IMG/VR virus record: IMGVR_UViG_3300047551_000657
Span: 1 to 20,073 of that record
DNA length: 20,073 bases
Direction: 5' to 3' (one strand)
Origin: a virus
The position numbers and the translations under genes are program-made. This document shows positions 1-8,127 of this stretch, piece by piece; the first letter of the stretch is position 1, and each line of letters begins with the position of its first letter. A model generated the notes under the pieces. The model saw only the letters and a program-made list of their open reading frames with translations, searched no databases and was not told the origin of the DNA.

Positions 1-1436
1 CTTGTGGCATCGTAGATACCAGCGTTGGTGTAGTTGAGGAGGAGGGAGGTGTTGGTGATGTTGGTTAATGGTGCTGTGGGGATGGTTAGTGTTGTTGACG
101 CTGGATCATAAACATAACTACCAATCACAAATCTAGCACTAGCCATATAGCCAGTAAAATTCTCTGCCCCAGTTGGGTTAGACCCTATATACCAAGCATT
201 TGCCGTATTCCATACGGCTGACGAACTCGTAACCGTATCAGATGATCCAGAGGTTCCGTTAACCCAAATTCTCCAGCTTGAGCCATTTCTTGAAATAGCA
301 ACATGATTCCACGCATTGAGACTTAACGTTTGCGCTCCGACATCGTTTGCAATATCCCATGTTGAACTCGTTGTAGAAGCATAAAGTTTTACAACTCTGC
401 TAGCGTTGTAACCGAGATAAAAACCACCATATGGCGAACCACCTTTGGCAAAAATTCCAGTCAAACCTGATGGCGCTGCTGTTACATACACCCACGTTTC
501 AAGTGTGAAATTAGAAGAACCTAATTCAAGAGAAGCATTATCAGCAACCGTCAAATAATCCCCACTCCCATCAAAGTACCCTGACCCACCCACTGCGGCG
601 GTTGTATAGGCTGCTGTAGGGGCGAAGGGAGAGAAGGGGGTGATTGCTACGCCGTTGTTGGGGGTTACGGTGAATCCGTTTGAGCTTGCGTCCCTGAAGC
701 GGTTGTACTGGCAAGTAAGAAGTGATGTTCCCGAAACAGCAGATAAAGGAGCAGTTGGGACAGTTATTGTCGTAGCGGTTGGATCATAAACAGCACTTCC
801 TTTTACCGCTCTTAAACTCCCAAGATACCCAGAGTAGTAAAACGTGTTTATTTCTGCTCCAATATAAAGATCACCTGCTGCAAAATTTGTTGAGTTTGAT
901 GCGGTTCCTCCAGCAGTCCTTGAGCCATTCAAGTAAAGAGACAATGTTGTTCCGGTTCTACAAACCGCCACGTGAGTCCATGTATTTAATGAAATAGCAT
1001 CATTTGATGTAATTAACGTAGCAACTGCTGAAGCACGAACAATTAATTTATTGCTCGTATCGGTATATATATAAAGACCGCCTGTAGCGTTTGTTAAATA
1101 AATTCCTCTAGCCGTTGTTAAAGCCGTTGGGTACATCCAAAATTCAACGCAAAAATCGCCTGTACCAAAACCAAAAGCTGCGTTGCTAGAAACGGTCAAA
1201 GAATCATTCGACCCATCGAAATAATTCCCCCACCCAGTCTGTGAAAACGGTGAGAACGTACCCTGCGTTGTGTTGCCGTTGCGGGTGATGGTGAAGTTAT
1301 TGGTGCTGCTGTCTAGGAAGGTGTTGTTTTGAGCGCCGTTAGTGCCGTTGCCAGGAAGGAGCAAGGACACAAGGTTGAAATAGGCATCCTTGACTACACC
1401 GACACCGCCGAGAATAAGATTAAGAATGCCAGGCAT
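1..1436 (-). CDS. LamG-repeat tail adhesin (C-terminus beyond window)
   Basis: An open frame starts at ATG 1436 and runs 478 codons to the left edge without a stop, so the C-terminus is missing. Two similar blocks of about 170 residues lie at roughly 70-230 and 287-456. Each has a YFDGS start, an aromatic strand (VEFWMYP, LETWVYV), a W-x-HVA strand, a LNG/VNG turn, a VYDP segment and a TAPL end. This is the pattern of LamG / concanavalin A-like lectin domains found in phage tail proteins. The sequence after residue 462 looks like the start of a third block. By family knowledge such domains bind surface glycans, so a role as tail tip or fibre adhesin in host recognition is inferred. The start lies two bases past the stop of the gene before it, with only a weak GAG-type ribosome site. 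It could equally be a structural decoration protein. Confidence 0.75.
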   Translation of the reverse strand, partial: MPGILNLILGGVGVVKDAYFNLVSLLLPGNGTNGAQNNTFLDSSTNNFTITRNGNTTQGTFSPFSQTGWGNYFDGSNDSLTVSSNAAFGFGTGDFCVEFWMYPTALTTARGIYLTNATGGLYIYTDTSNKLIVRASAVATLITSNDAISLNTWTHVAVCRTGTTLSLYLNGSRTAGGTASNSTNFAAGDLYIGAEINTFYYSGYLGSLRAVKGSAVYDPTATTITVPTAPLSAVSGTSLLTCQYNRFRDASSNGFTVTPNNGVAITPFSPFAPTAAYTTAAVGGSGYFDGSGDYLTVADNASLELGSSNFTLETWVYVTAAPSGLTGIFAKGGSPYGGFYLGYNASRVVKLYASTTSSTWDIANDVGAQTLSLNAWNHVAISRNGSSWRIWVNGTSGSSDTVTSSSAVWNTANAWYIGSNPTGAENFTGYMASARFVIGSYVYDPASTTLTIPTAPLTNITNTSLLLNYTNAGIYDAT

Positions 1437-1438
1437 AG

Positions 1439-1792
1439 TTAGCTCACATTTCCGGTGATAACGCAGGAAGTAGCCGTTATAAACAACACAGTCATCACGC
1501 CTCTTGTCGCAAGCGATACAGATCCAACGCTTGTATTAGTGCCAGCTACATAAGCCGTTGTTGTTGAGCATGTGATCGTAAGACTGCTAGCCGTGTTGTT
1601 ATAAAGAGAAACAACATCACCCGGTGAAAACGTCGAGTTTGGAATCGTTGTAGAGCTAACCGGAACATTGATATAGCCAAGCGTTGTATCTGCATCCGGC
1701 AGCGTGGCTGTGCGGTTGCTATTTGTGTTTGCTGATTGCAACGTGTGGGTTCCGGTTCCGCTTGCGTTGCCTTGTGCTTTTAATGAACTCAT
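1439..1792 (-). CDS. small fibre-associated hypothetical protein
   Basis: This 117-residue protein is rich in Ser, Thr and Asn with regularly spaced beta-branched residues, as in small all-beta virion proteins. It has no signal peptide or membrane segment. I do not recognise a named family. The start is placed at ATG 1792 because AAGGA lies six bases upstream; a TTG two codons earlier would sit only one base from that site. It lies between the repeat-rich fibre gene and the LamG adhesin, nine bases from the former and two from the latter, so a virion or fibre-tip role is inferred from position only. Confidence 0.6.
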   Translation of the reverse strand: MSSLKAQGNASGTGTHTLQSANTNSNRTATLPDADTTLGYINVPVSSTTIPNSTFSPGDVVSLYNNTASSLTITCSTTTAYVAGTNTSVGSVSLATRGVMTVLFITATSCVITGNVS

Positions 1793-1801
1793 TTGCAATC
1801 C

Positions 1802-3172
1802 TTAAGAATAAAAAATCATCCAAGCTTGACCTGTTGGGACGGTAACCGATATGCCGCTTGACACAGTGACAGGGCCAACCGACAAACCGTTGTAGCCGGT
1901 TGATACCGTGTAGTTACTGGAAATCGTTAACGCGCTTTCCAATATGGTTGCAGGCCCTCCACCGCCGCCGCCTGGAATGTTTACTGTTACCGCTCCGGTT
2001 GACGCTGTAGCGGTTACGCCTGCCCCTGTAAAGTTAAAACTCGTTACTCCAGAAGTAATTTGCGTACCTTCGTCAGATACAGGTACAGAACTACCACCAC
2101 CGCTACCGTTTGATGCTGCTGTTATTCTACCTTTAGAATCAACCGTAATGTTAGCGTTGGTATAACTACCAGCAGTTACTGCGGTGTTGGCTAAAGTTGC
2201 GCTAATCGATGTTGAACCAGACCCTGATAAATCACCTGAAAGTGTAATTGTTTGATTACCTGTCAAGTAAGTATTAGAGTCAACCGTCCACGTACCAGAA
2301 CCATTAGTTTTTAAGAAACCACTTGTTCCAGTCAATGCTGCAATAGCTGTTAAATCCGCATCAAGTGGTTGAGCATCTGATATACCATAACCACTAAGTG
2401 TTGTTGGTGTACTGCTAATTTTACTCCAAGCTAATGAAGTAATCCACGATGGGTTAGCATAGCTACCTGTAGTATACACACCATTAGTTACAGTACCGGC
2501 ATTACCAAGTATGTCAATGTTCCACGTACCTGTCGCATTAGTACCTGTTATTGATGGTGCTCCTAGCGTGTTATAGCTGATTGTACGTGCTACAGAACCA
2601 TCAAAGGTAGTTCCTGAAGCATCCCCAGTACCGCTATTGTTAAAAGTTACTGCATACGTTGTTGTTCCACTACCGCCACCACCAGATCCGTTTGATGCTG
2701 CTGTGATACGGCCTTGTGCATCAACAGTGATGTTAGCGTTGGTGTACGAACCTGCTGTAACTGCTGTGTTCGCTAAGTTAATGGTTCTATTAGCGGACAA
2801 ACTACCACCGCCAGACAATCCAGTACCGGCAGTGATTGTTGTTGTTCCTACCGCATAACCTGCCGTAGCATGATTACCCCACCCATAAGCAGTATCCCAT
2901 TCAGATTGCTTTGCTGTGGTAGGGATCGCATAACCAGCCGTATACGATACTGCTAACGTACCTGCTGATGTTACTGGTGATCCTGTTACAGTTAATCCAG
3001 TAGGCACTGACATAGCTACTGAAGTTACTGTACCAGATCCACCAGAAGCTAAATTAGCAATACTTTGTACAGTTGTTTTATAGGTAACACCACTTTGTAC
3101 TACAGGAACTACTTCAGTACCTGTTAGTGGTGTTGTTGCGTTTGATAGAGCTGATATCTTTACGTCAGCCAT
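1802..3172 (-). CDS. repeat-rich phage tail fibre protein
   Basis: This 456-residue protein is low in charge and rich in Gly, Ser and Thr. It contains elements common in phage tail fibres: an [13 protein letters not shown] block (90-102), an [14 protein letters not shown] block (267-280), and two copies of a 34-residue module (about 133-166 and 327-360) ending in [13 protein letters not shown] run of six glycines (401-406) separates a short C-terminal beta domain. The N-terminal 40 residues (start [10 protein letters not shown]) are a recurrent fibre N-terminus in phages and may attach to the virion. The GGAG ribosome site lies inside the end of the upstream gene, so the two are probably translationally coupled. 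Trimeric host-binding fibre is the likely role. Confidence 0.75.
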   Translation of the reverse strand: MADVKISALSNATTPLTGTEVVPVVQSGVTYKTTVQSIANLASGGSGTVTSVAMSVPTGLTVTGSPVTSAGTLAVSYTAGYAIPTTAKQSEWDTAYGWGNHATAGYAVGTTTITAGTGLSGGGSLSANRTINLANTAVTAGSYTNANITVDAQGRITAASNGSGGGGSGTTTYAVTFNNSGTGDASGTTFDGSVARTISYNTLGAPSITGTNATGTWNIDILGNAGTVTNGVYTTGSYANPSWITSLAWSKISSTPTTLSGYGISDAQPLDADLTAIAALTGTSGFLKTNGSGTWTVDSNTYLTGNQTITLSGDLSGSGSTSISATLANTAVTAGSYTNANITVDSKGRITAASNGSGGGSSVPVSDEGTQITSGVTSFNFTGAGVTATASTGAVTVNIPGGGGGGPATILESALTISSNYTVSTGYNGLSVGPVTVSSGISVTVPTGQAWMIFYS

Positions 3173-3174
3173 GT

Positions 3175-3735
3175 CTACTCCATGATAATGTAATCGCCTG
3201 ACTCTGTTGTCAATCGATCACCACTTTCTGTAATTAAGTAGTTAACCTGATCAAGCCATGCTTGTAAGTATGTAAACGGTGCTTTACGCCACTCTCCATT
3301 TTGTCTGATAACAAAGTAATCTGGTTGAGGAAACTCATTAGCGGTAGGTAAACCATCTAGACTAAAATTTTGTGTGTTTGAAACATAGATAGAATCAGAC
3401 TTTAATGGCTTTGTTGGTAATTCACCAGCACTGACCTCAATACCATTAGACAACTTAAGAATAAGTGAGTTGTCGATATCAATGTAAGCATCAACAACAG
3501 ATACACCATCCTTACCTGGTTTACCATCTATTCCATCCTTACCATCAACACCATCTCTACCATCTTTTCCTGGTAGCCCATCTTTACCAGGATTACCTTT
3601 GTCACCTTTAGGACCTTGTTTACCTTGTGGTCCTTCTAGTTTAATAATAGTGTCTGCTTTAGAGTCTAACTCACTTACTTTCTTCTTTAGCTTACCAACA
3701 ACAGCAGCGAGCTGTAGTAGCTTTTCCTCATCCAT
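3175..3735 (-). CDS. collagen-like fibre protein
   Basis: This 186-residue protein has three visible parts. Residues 1-34 are a charged heptad-like helix, likely a coiled-coil trimeriser. Residues 35-79 are about 15 uninterrupted Gly-X-Y triplets rich in GKD, GPQ and GNP, the collagen-like pattern. A mixed C-terminal region of about 105 residues follows. Collagen-like repeats occur in phage tail and head fibres and drive trimerisation. Placed directly after portal and before the tail fibre, it is probably a fibre stalk or connector. The start ATG 3735 is preceded by GGTGAG and lies two bases from the portal stop. The protein ends at a tandem-like pair of ITESGD / LTTESGD segments, a small internal duplication. 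Confidence 0.75.
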   Translation of the reverse strand: MDEEKLLQLAAVVGKLKKKVSELDSKADTIIKLEGPQGKQGPKGDKGNPGKDGLPGKDGRDGVDGKDGIDGKPGKDGVSVVDAYIDIDNSLILKLSNGIEVSAGELPTKPLKSDSIYVSNTQNFSLDGLPTANEFPQPDYFVIRQNGEWRKAPFTYLQAWLDQVNYLITESGDRLTTESGDYIIME

Positions 3736-3737
3736 GA

Positions 3738-5714
3738 TTACTCACCAAGAGCGTCATTGAACTGCTTATCAACTTGCTTTTTAGTCTCCATCTGCATCTT
3801 GGCTATGTTTTCGTTACTCTTAATGTCTTCTTCCTTCAACATTAACTCAGCAATCTTGATTCTACGCTGGAATTCACGCTCTGCTGAGTCATCGTTGTTA
3901 GGAAGGTTCTGAGTGGCTGCGTTAACGATCTTAGCTCTTACCTCTTCAGGCATTAACTGAGCCTCTATAGACGCTTTCTGAGCCTCTGCTGCTGCTTTCT
4001 GTGCTCTAGCTTGCTTTTCCTGCACTGTAGCCTGTGCATCAGCTAATTGAAGCTGTGTAGCTTGCTGTTGAGCTTGTTGTTGTTCAGGATTTGGCTGTGT
4101 TAGCTGCTGAAGTTGCTGTAGTAAGCTTTCACGGTTAGGTAATGATGAGTATTCAACGATTCCTTGCAGCAATAACGGTACGATAGGACTATTTGGACCT
4201 AACGTAGACATCATTGCCATCATTTGAGCTTGTTCAAACTCTCTAGCAACCATCCCTAACGTACCTGTTGGGATAAATTCAAAGTCTTTTACAGGATAAC
4301 GGTCAGGAGCAAACTGCATATACCTCCATGCAGCCTTCTGTACGAACGGAATAAGGAAATCTTCTTGAAAATTCACCAAAGAACGCTTGTTCTTCTTGAT
4401 GATACCGCTAACAGCCATCGCTAAACCAGCCGCTGCTGCATCACCACCGCTGACTTGAGCAGGTAAATTAGCTGTATCTAGTGTACCTGTCGCCTGTAGC
4501 ATCATTCTTTCAAAGATTTGAGCTGTTTCGATGTTGGATTTGTCCGTAACACCGAACTTAAATGGTTGTAGGATTTCTGATGGGTTACCATTGACAAGGA
4601 TATTCTTCCCTGGTTTGATCTCAAACTTCTGTCCACGAGGTAATCTAGAAGCATCTATAGCCATCATAGGGGCTGCTGTAAGCCCTAAAGAGTCTACATG
4701 GCTACGAATCTGTGCATCAACAGCCTTTTGCATGTTGTAAGCCTTCTCAGCCGTTCCACGACCCCAGAAACGACCAGGAACGCTATCAGCTTGGTAGGCA
4801 ACAACAGGCCTGTCTTGCATCATAAAAGGTGTTTCTTCTGCTTTAAGTAGATCTTCTCCGTTAGCAATGACGATCAAAGCCTCTACCATCTCTGAATACA
4901 ACTCATCATCTTCAAACGATGTGTCATCAGGATTAACTAATAACTTCTTAGGTACTAAACCATAGTAACGAAGTAGTAGTACCTTATCTGATTGATAGTA
5001 AGTTAAGTCTTGATTAGGCTCTAGGTCAGTGTCTAAGGATGCATCACCAATAGCAACCTTTTTATAAACACCATCTTCCATGCCTTTGATAACTGCATGT
5101 CTACCTACATACTCTTCGATAGCACAACCCATTGCATCATCAATGGTGGTTGCGTTAGGATCAATAAGGAAGTTACGTGGATTGATTGGTTTTAAGTCTA
5201 CCGATACTCTATAGTTAGTGTTAACACCAATCATAGCCAATCCAGGCTGTGCTGTAGGCTGTGTTGCTGGTGCTAGGTTCTTCTTTTGCTTAACAATCAA
5301 TTCACCTATACCAGTACCGTAGATCTCTGCTAAGGTCATGACCTGACCAATGTTCTTACGTACTTTATCTTTCTTGAAATCTTCGGACAACAAAGACTTC
5401 ATCTTCTCAACATCAGTCTTATCTTGATCGCTAATGTCATCGCTGATGTCAAAGAATACACCTTTAGCGAACACAGCTTCTTCAAGATCAGCTTGTTTGT
5501 TATCTACTGCTTGCTGTAGGGCAGGGCTAATAAGCCTAGAACGCTCAGAATCCCTTGTTTTATCTTCATCAGCATAAAGACCTCGCCAGAGACGCTCATA
5601 CTCATCCCAGCGATCCATGTAGTTCTCATCCCTGTAGTTACGCCAATCGTTACAGCGATCCATGACGAAGGCTACTAAGGCATTCTGAGGTGTGATTTCA
5701 GATTCAAATTTCAT
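3738..5714 (-). CDS. portal protein
   Basis: This large 658-residue protein lies directly after the large terminase gene and looks like a podovirus-type portal, the dodecameric ring through which DNA enters and leaves the head. Supporting segments are an N-terminal helical part with SRLISPALQQAVDNKQADLE, an EIYGTGIGELIV helix, a PINPRNFLIDPNATTIDDA strand region, and a long C-terminal Gln/Ala-rich coiled coil (about 540-640). These resemble portal proteins of environmental podoviruses as I remember them. I chose ATG 5714 rather than in-frame TTG 5723 or GTG 5720, because AGG in the terminase end lies about nine bases before ATG. The gene then starts two bases past the terminase stop. Confidence 0.8.
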   Translation of the reverse strand: MKFESEITPQNALVAFVMDRCNDWRNYRDENYMDRWDEYERLWRGLYADEDKTRDSERSRLISPALQQAVDNKQADLEEAVFAKGVFFDISDDISDQDKTDVEKMKSLLSEDFKKDKVRKNIGQVMTLAEIYGTGIGELIVKQKKNLAPATQPTAQPGLAMIGVNTNYRVSVDLKPINPRNFLIDPNATTIDDAMGCAIEEYVGRHAVIKGMEDGVYKKVAIGDASLDTDLEPNQDLTYYQSDKVLLLRYYGLVPKKLLVNPDDTSFEDDELYSEMVEALIVIANGEDLLKAEETPFMMQDRPVVAYQADSVPGRFWGRGTAEKAYNMQKAVDAQIRSHVDSLGLTAAPMMAIDASRLPRGQKFEIKPGKNILVNGNPSEILQPFKFGVTDKSNIETAQIFERMMLQATGTLDTANLPAQVSGGDAAAAGLAMAVSGIIKKNKRSLVNFQEDFLIPFVQKAAWRYMQFAPDRYPVKDFEFIPTGTLGMVAREFEQAQMMAMMSTLGPNSPIVPLLLQGIVEYSSLPNRESLLQQLQQLTQPNPEQQQAQQQATQLQLADAQATVQEKQARAQKAAAEAQKASIEAQLMPEEVRAKIVNAATQNLPNNDDSAEREFQRRIKIAELMLKEEDIKSNENIAKMQMETKKQVDKQFNDALGE

Positions 5715-5716
5715 TG

Positions 5717-6970
5717 TCACCAACCTATTGTTGTGTCGAGGACTTCGTACTCTTCTTCATTCAAGTTCTGATTCCAATCTGCTACCTGTATTTGATCAAT
5801 GTAACTAACAGCATCTATTAAGTCATCATGAGTCTTGCTATCAGGAAACTGCATCAGTTGGTCTATAAACTTGTTATTCCAATCAGCTTCTTTCAGTACA
5901 ATCCTACCGTGTTCAAATCGTCCTTGTAGTGACCAAACAATCCTATCTGTCTTCTTCTTATTACCGTGTGTTAACTCTTCAATACGAGGATAGTAGTTCA
6001 ATCTCCTCATCAGATCATTCATATAAGGCATCACTGCATTCTTCAGCGCACCTTTCTCAATCCCTACCGCATTAACTCTGTAGTCCTTAGCAGCCTTTAA
6101 TATCCTCACTGCTGTTTCTCGGACATCCCATCTACCGTACTGTATGTCAGCTACCCACCAGCCTTTAGTGTTAACCTTAACAATGGCTATCGCTGTTTCA
6201 TCCAGTTTAGAATTCTTCGTCTTGTTCGCCTGAGATGAATCCGTAAAACCACAAAGATCCACCGCAATGAAGTAGTTACCATCTTCAGGTTCTTCGTCAG
6301 TAATCTTGATCCACTCATCTTTGAAGATCTCCGACTGTGCAGCCTCAAACGATGCCATAAACTCTTGTCTAAAAGCAAAGCTAGACATTGATCCTCTAGC
6401 AGCTTCAATCTCTTTAGGGTCTAACAATGGATTATCAAAGCTAGTGAAGTGCCATGCCTTGTAATGTTGATCCTTACCGCTATCACCTAACTTGTACAGT
6501 TCATAGAAATGATTTCTACCCATTGGTGTTCCGATGAACATTGCTCTACCCTTCTGATCCGCTAATGCAGGTCTAAGGATTTGTTCGAACACCTGTGGTT
6601 TCATGTCAGCATACTCATCCATCACCAAGTATTTAAGACTGACACCACGCATTGTCTCTGGTCTATCTGCACCCTTTAGCGATATCATTGCTCCATTCAC
6701 CAACGTAATCTGCATGTTATTTACATGACTACCTTTGATGACTGGATGTCCTAGCTCTAACAGCGTAGTCCACATAATATCTCTAGCTTGTCCCTGCGTT
6801 GGTGCTACATACCAGACATGACCTTTATCAGTCTGTAGAGCCTCTATGATCAATGTCCAAGCTGCTAACCTTGACTTACCTGTACGTCTACCAGCAGCGA
6901 TGATCTTAAACCTTACAGGGTCTTTGAAGACCTCTTGTTGCCACGGTAGTAACTTAACTTGTAGATCCAT
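5717..6970 (-). CDS. terL: terminase large subunit (packaging ATPase/nuclease)
   Basis: This 417-residue protein carries the full two-domain terminase pattern. The ATPase has Walker A AAGRRTGKS (25-33), Walker B LVMDE (115-119) and coupling motif GTP (147-149). The RNase H-like nuclease has D238 in FIAVD, E305 in GIEKG, and the HDDLIDA box (381-387). These acidic residues are expected to bind the metals for cutting the concatemer. The enzyme pumps DNA into the prohead through the portal encoded next door. The length is at the short end for TerL, but no motif is missing. It overlaps the upstream small-terminase candidate by 17 bases. Confidence 0.95.
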   Translation of the reverse strand: MDLQVKLLPWQQEVFKDPVRFKIIAAGRRTGKSRLAAWTLIIEALQTDKGHVWYVAPTQGQARDIMWTTLLELGHPVIKGSHVNNMQITLVNGAMISLKGADRPETMRGVSLKYLVMDEYADMKPQVFEQILRPALADQKGRAMFIGTPMGRNHFYELYKLGDSGKDQHYKAWHFTSFDNPLLDPKEIEAARGSMSSFAFRQEFMASFEAAQSEIFKDEWIKITDEEPEDGNYFIAVDLCGFTDSSQANKTKNSKLDETAIAIVKVNTKGWWVADIQYGRWDVRETAVRILKAAKDYRVNAVGIEKGALKNAVMPYMNDLMRRLNYYPRIEELTHGNKKKTDRIVWSLQGRFEHGRIVLKEADWNNKFIDQLMQFPDSKTHDDLIDAVSYIDQIQVADWNQNLNEEEYEVLDTTIGW

Positions 6971-7451
6971 CGTCTTCTTCTTCTTCGTAATCTATCAAGG
7001 TTGTTTCTACGTCAACAGGTTCATGCTCAATCATCTCTACTGGGTTGTCATTTACTCCAGTGATGTTGATGGTAATAGCTCTAGAGCCTCCACCAGCACC
7101 TTTATCCTCAAAATAACTTACTGGCAACATCCTATCAACACATAGCTTCAGTGCTGCCATCTGATCCTTATCCTCATCATTAAGAGCCTTATGCACTATC
7201 TTTCTGATGATAGCCTGTGAGTGTGTCAGCAACAGCGAAGCTGTTAGTTCTTTAATCCTTGCTGCTTCACCAGGAGGTCTACCTCTTTTAGCTCTTTTGA
7301 TGTACTTCTTGACTTCTTCCTTCTTTGGTCTTCCTCTTTTCCTTTTTTTCGCAGGCACTTTCTTTTCTTCATTGACTGCCACGACATCCTGGCTGACCGA
7401 TGAAGGTAGCGAACAAAGATCAGATATAACTTCAGTTTTAATTTCGGACAT
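6954..7451 (-). CDS. AT-hook protein, probable terminase small subunit
   Basis: This 165-residue protein is the first gene of the leftward arm and overlaps the large terminase gene, the usual position of a small terminase. It contains two AT-hook cores RGRP (39-42 and 56-59) inside a Lys/Arg-rich stretch (30-60), then a helical segment (about 65-112), a Gly-rich turn and a very acidic C-terminus. AT-hooks bind the minor groove of AT-rich DNA, consistent with recognition of a packaging site, but the small terminase call rests mainly on position. ATG 7451 is chosen over GTG 7454 because AGAGG is five bases from ATG and only two from GTG. It could instead be a DNA-binding regulator. The near-consensus promoter at 7605-7633 probably drives it. 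Confidence 0.65.
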   Translation of the reverse strand: MSEIKTEVISDLCSLPSSVSQDVVAVNEEKKVPAKKRKRGRPKKEEVKKYIKRAKRGRPPGEAARIKELTASLLLTHSQAIIRKIVHKALNDEDKDQMAALKLCVDRMLPVSYFEDKGAGGGSRAITINITGVNDNPVEMIEHEPVDVETTLIDYEEEEDDGSTS

Positions 7452-7472
7452 CACTACCTCTATATAGTTTCT

Positions 7473-7486
7473 CTGCCGGAAGGCAG
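7473..7486 (-). other. short GC-rich hairpin in the leftward leader
   Basis: The arms CTGCC and GGCAG are perfectly complementary with a 4-base loop, in an otherwise AT-rich stretch. The hairpin lies just upstream of the AGAGG ribosome site of the first leftward gene, so it would form in the 5' leader of the packaging-gene transcript. It might protect or process the message, or tune translation. No U-run follows, so it is not a terminator. Confidence 0.35.
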
Positions 7487-7604
7487 GACTGTAAGGTGTA
7501 TATAATTTTATGTATCTACAATGTAGTGTATGACGATAAGTTATATGTCTACTATTATTTAGTTTTTATACGATGTTTTGTTCATAGCCTACATAGAAGT
7601 ATCT

Positions 7605-7633
7605 ATTCTAGCATATTTTTAAGAGTTTGTCAA
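7605..7633 (-). promoter_or_regulatory. leftward sigma70-type promoter for the packaging/virion arm
   Basis: Read on the minus strand, TTGACA (7633-7628) is a perfect -35 box and TAGAAT (7610-7605) a five-of-six -10 box, with exactly 17 bases between. It faces the first leftward gene with a leader of about 150 bases. An inverted repeat TAGAA-7-TTCTA (7594-7610) overlaps the -10 box and may be an operator. Near-consensus quality implies use by the host RNA polymerase. Confidence 0.75.
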
Positions 7634-7648
7634 GTTATTTCTTCATAT

Positions 7649-7681
7649 TCAGTGCAGAATCTGTGCTGTAATCAGTGCAGA
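7649..7681 (+). repeat. direct repeat TCAGTGCAGA x2 upstream of the leftward promoter
   Basis: Two identical 10-mers lie 23 bases apart (7649-7658 and 7672-7681). Between them TCTGTGCTG is a near-complement of CAGTGCAGA. They sit 16-48 bases upstream of the -35 box of the leftward promoter, a place where regulator sites are common. No regulator can be named. Confidence 0.4.
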
Positions 7682-7703
7682 CTACATGCAAGAATCATGC
7701 CAA

Positions 7704-7714
7704 CATAGGCTATG
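7704..7714. repeat. palindrome CATAGGCTATG
   Basis: This is a perfect 11-base palindrome around a central G. Close relatives occur at 7583-7594 (minus strand, ATGTAGGCTATG) and in the second control element at 10719-10745 and 10798-10810. The recurrence in the two non-coding control regions suggests a shared regulator site. Confidence 0.4.
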
Positions 7715-7886
7715 GCGGGACTCCATTAACATGGTATCTTAGGCTCCGCAGAGGCTTTATAGATAACCTATTGATTCTAAAGAGATTTCTTAATAGTAAT
7801 GCATTCTCATTAGCATTGTCTATTTTGCTCTTTTTTGTGGCTATAGTGGTGATACTACGCTAGAACAACATTGTTACCCCCCCCCT

Positions 7887-7999
7887 ATGCCGTTTGTCAG
7901 CGTAAAACTACCGTCTATCAGCTCAGTATCTATAGCGATGTCACTGATGAATGGCATAGTCTAACCGATGAACGGTAGAGTCTAGCTGACGAATGGTAC
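7887..7999. repeat. inverted array of five 14-bp sites with 21-bp period
   Basis: Five copies of a 14-base motif fit CTGAYRAAYGGYA. Two lie on the minus strand (7900-7887 CTGACAAACGGCAT; 7921-7908 CTGATAGACGGTAG). Three lie on the plus strand (7944-7957 CTGATGAATGGCAT; 7965-7978 CCGATGAACGGTAG; 7986-7999 CTGACGAATGGTAC). Start-to-start distance is exactly 21 in both arms, that is two helical turns, so bound proteins would sit on the same DNA face. The two arms diverge from a 22-base centre. This is typical of iterons, operator arrays or packaging-recognition sites. The bases between copies are not conserved, so it is not a simple tandem duplication. Confidence 0.75.
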
Positions 8000-8007
8000 T
8001 TGACAGA

Positions 8008-8039
8008 TGGAGAAGACTATGGTGGACCCTATAAAGGGT
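8008..8039 (+). promoter_or_regulatory. possible rightward early promoter with inverted repeat
   Basis: TGGAGA (8008-8013) and TATAAA (8030-8035) form a moderate sigma70 promoter with a 16-base spacer, facing the first rightward genes. The -10 box is embedded in ACCCT-ATAA-AGGGT (8026-8039), which could be an operator. A perfect TTGACA (8000-8005) is also present but has no good -10 box at normal spacing. The last copy of the five-site array ends nine bases before the proposed -35 box. Confidence 0.35.
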
Positions 8040-8127
8040 ACTACTGAGCTTGCAATACTCTGCAGTTCAGGCATAATGTGCACATGGACGAAGCAATCGC
8101 AACGTCAAACAACCAAGGGAAAACGAA

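Larger units (their letters stand above)
7452..8127. promoter_or_regulatory. divergent control region between the two arms
   Basis: No convincing gene is seen in these 676 bases. Contents from left to right: a CTGCC/GGCAG hairpin with a 4-base loop (7473-7486); palindrome CTACA-A-TGTAG (7516-7526); leftward promoter (7605-7633); direct repeat TCAGTGCAGA (7649-7658, 7672-7681); palindrome CATAGGCTATG (7704-7714); a run of nine C (7877-7885); a five-site array (7887-7999); and a possible rightward promoter with an ACCCT/AGGGT inverted repeat (8008-8039). Transcription probably diverges from here. Confidence 0.75.

Noticed and set aside
779-997. Plus-strand frame of 72 codons within the LamG adhesin
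   Set aside because: The opposite strand encodes a clear two-domain protein over the same bases.
1944-2165. Plus-strand Pro-rich frames inside the tail fibre gene (also 2637-2858)
   Set aside because: They are the reverse strand of Gly-rich repeat coding DNA, which reads as Pro and Val runs.
5715-5723. TTG or GTG start for portal upstream of ATG 5714
   Set aside because: Ribosome-site spacing favours ATG 5714, and the extra residues add nothing recognisable.
7675-7863. 62-codon plus-strand frame with a hydrophobic C-terminus in the divergent region
   Set aside because: No ribosome site before its ATG and it crosses several palindromes. The hydrophobic end could be chance in AT-rich DNA, though a membrane peptide cannot be fully excluded.
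7877-7885. Run of nine C as a phase-variation tract
   Set aside because: It is in non-coding DNA and not placed between promoter boxes I can identify. It may simply be a sequencing-sensitive homopolymer.
7887-7999. CRISPR-like array
   Set aside because: Repeats are only 14 bases with about 7 bases between them and occur in both orientations, so it is a binding-site array and not CRISPR.
8000-8028. Promoter using TTGACA at 8000
   Set aside because: At 16-18 bases spacing the -10 positions read GTGGAC, TGGACC and GGACCC, which match poorly; TATAAA lies 24 bases away.
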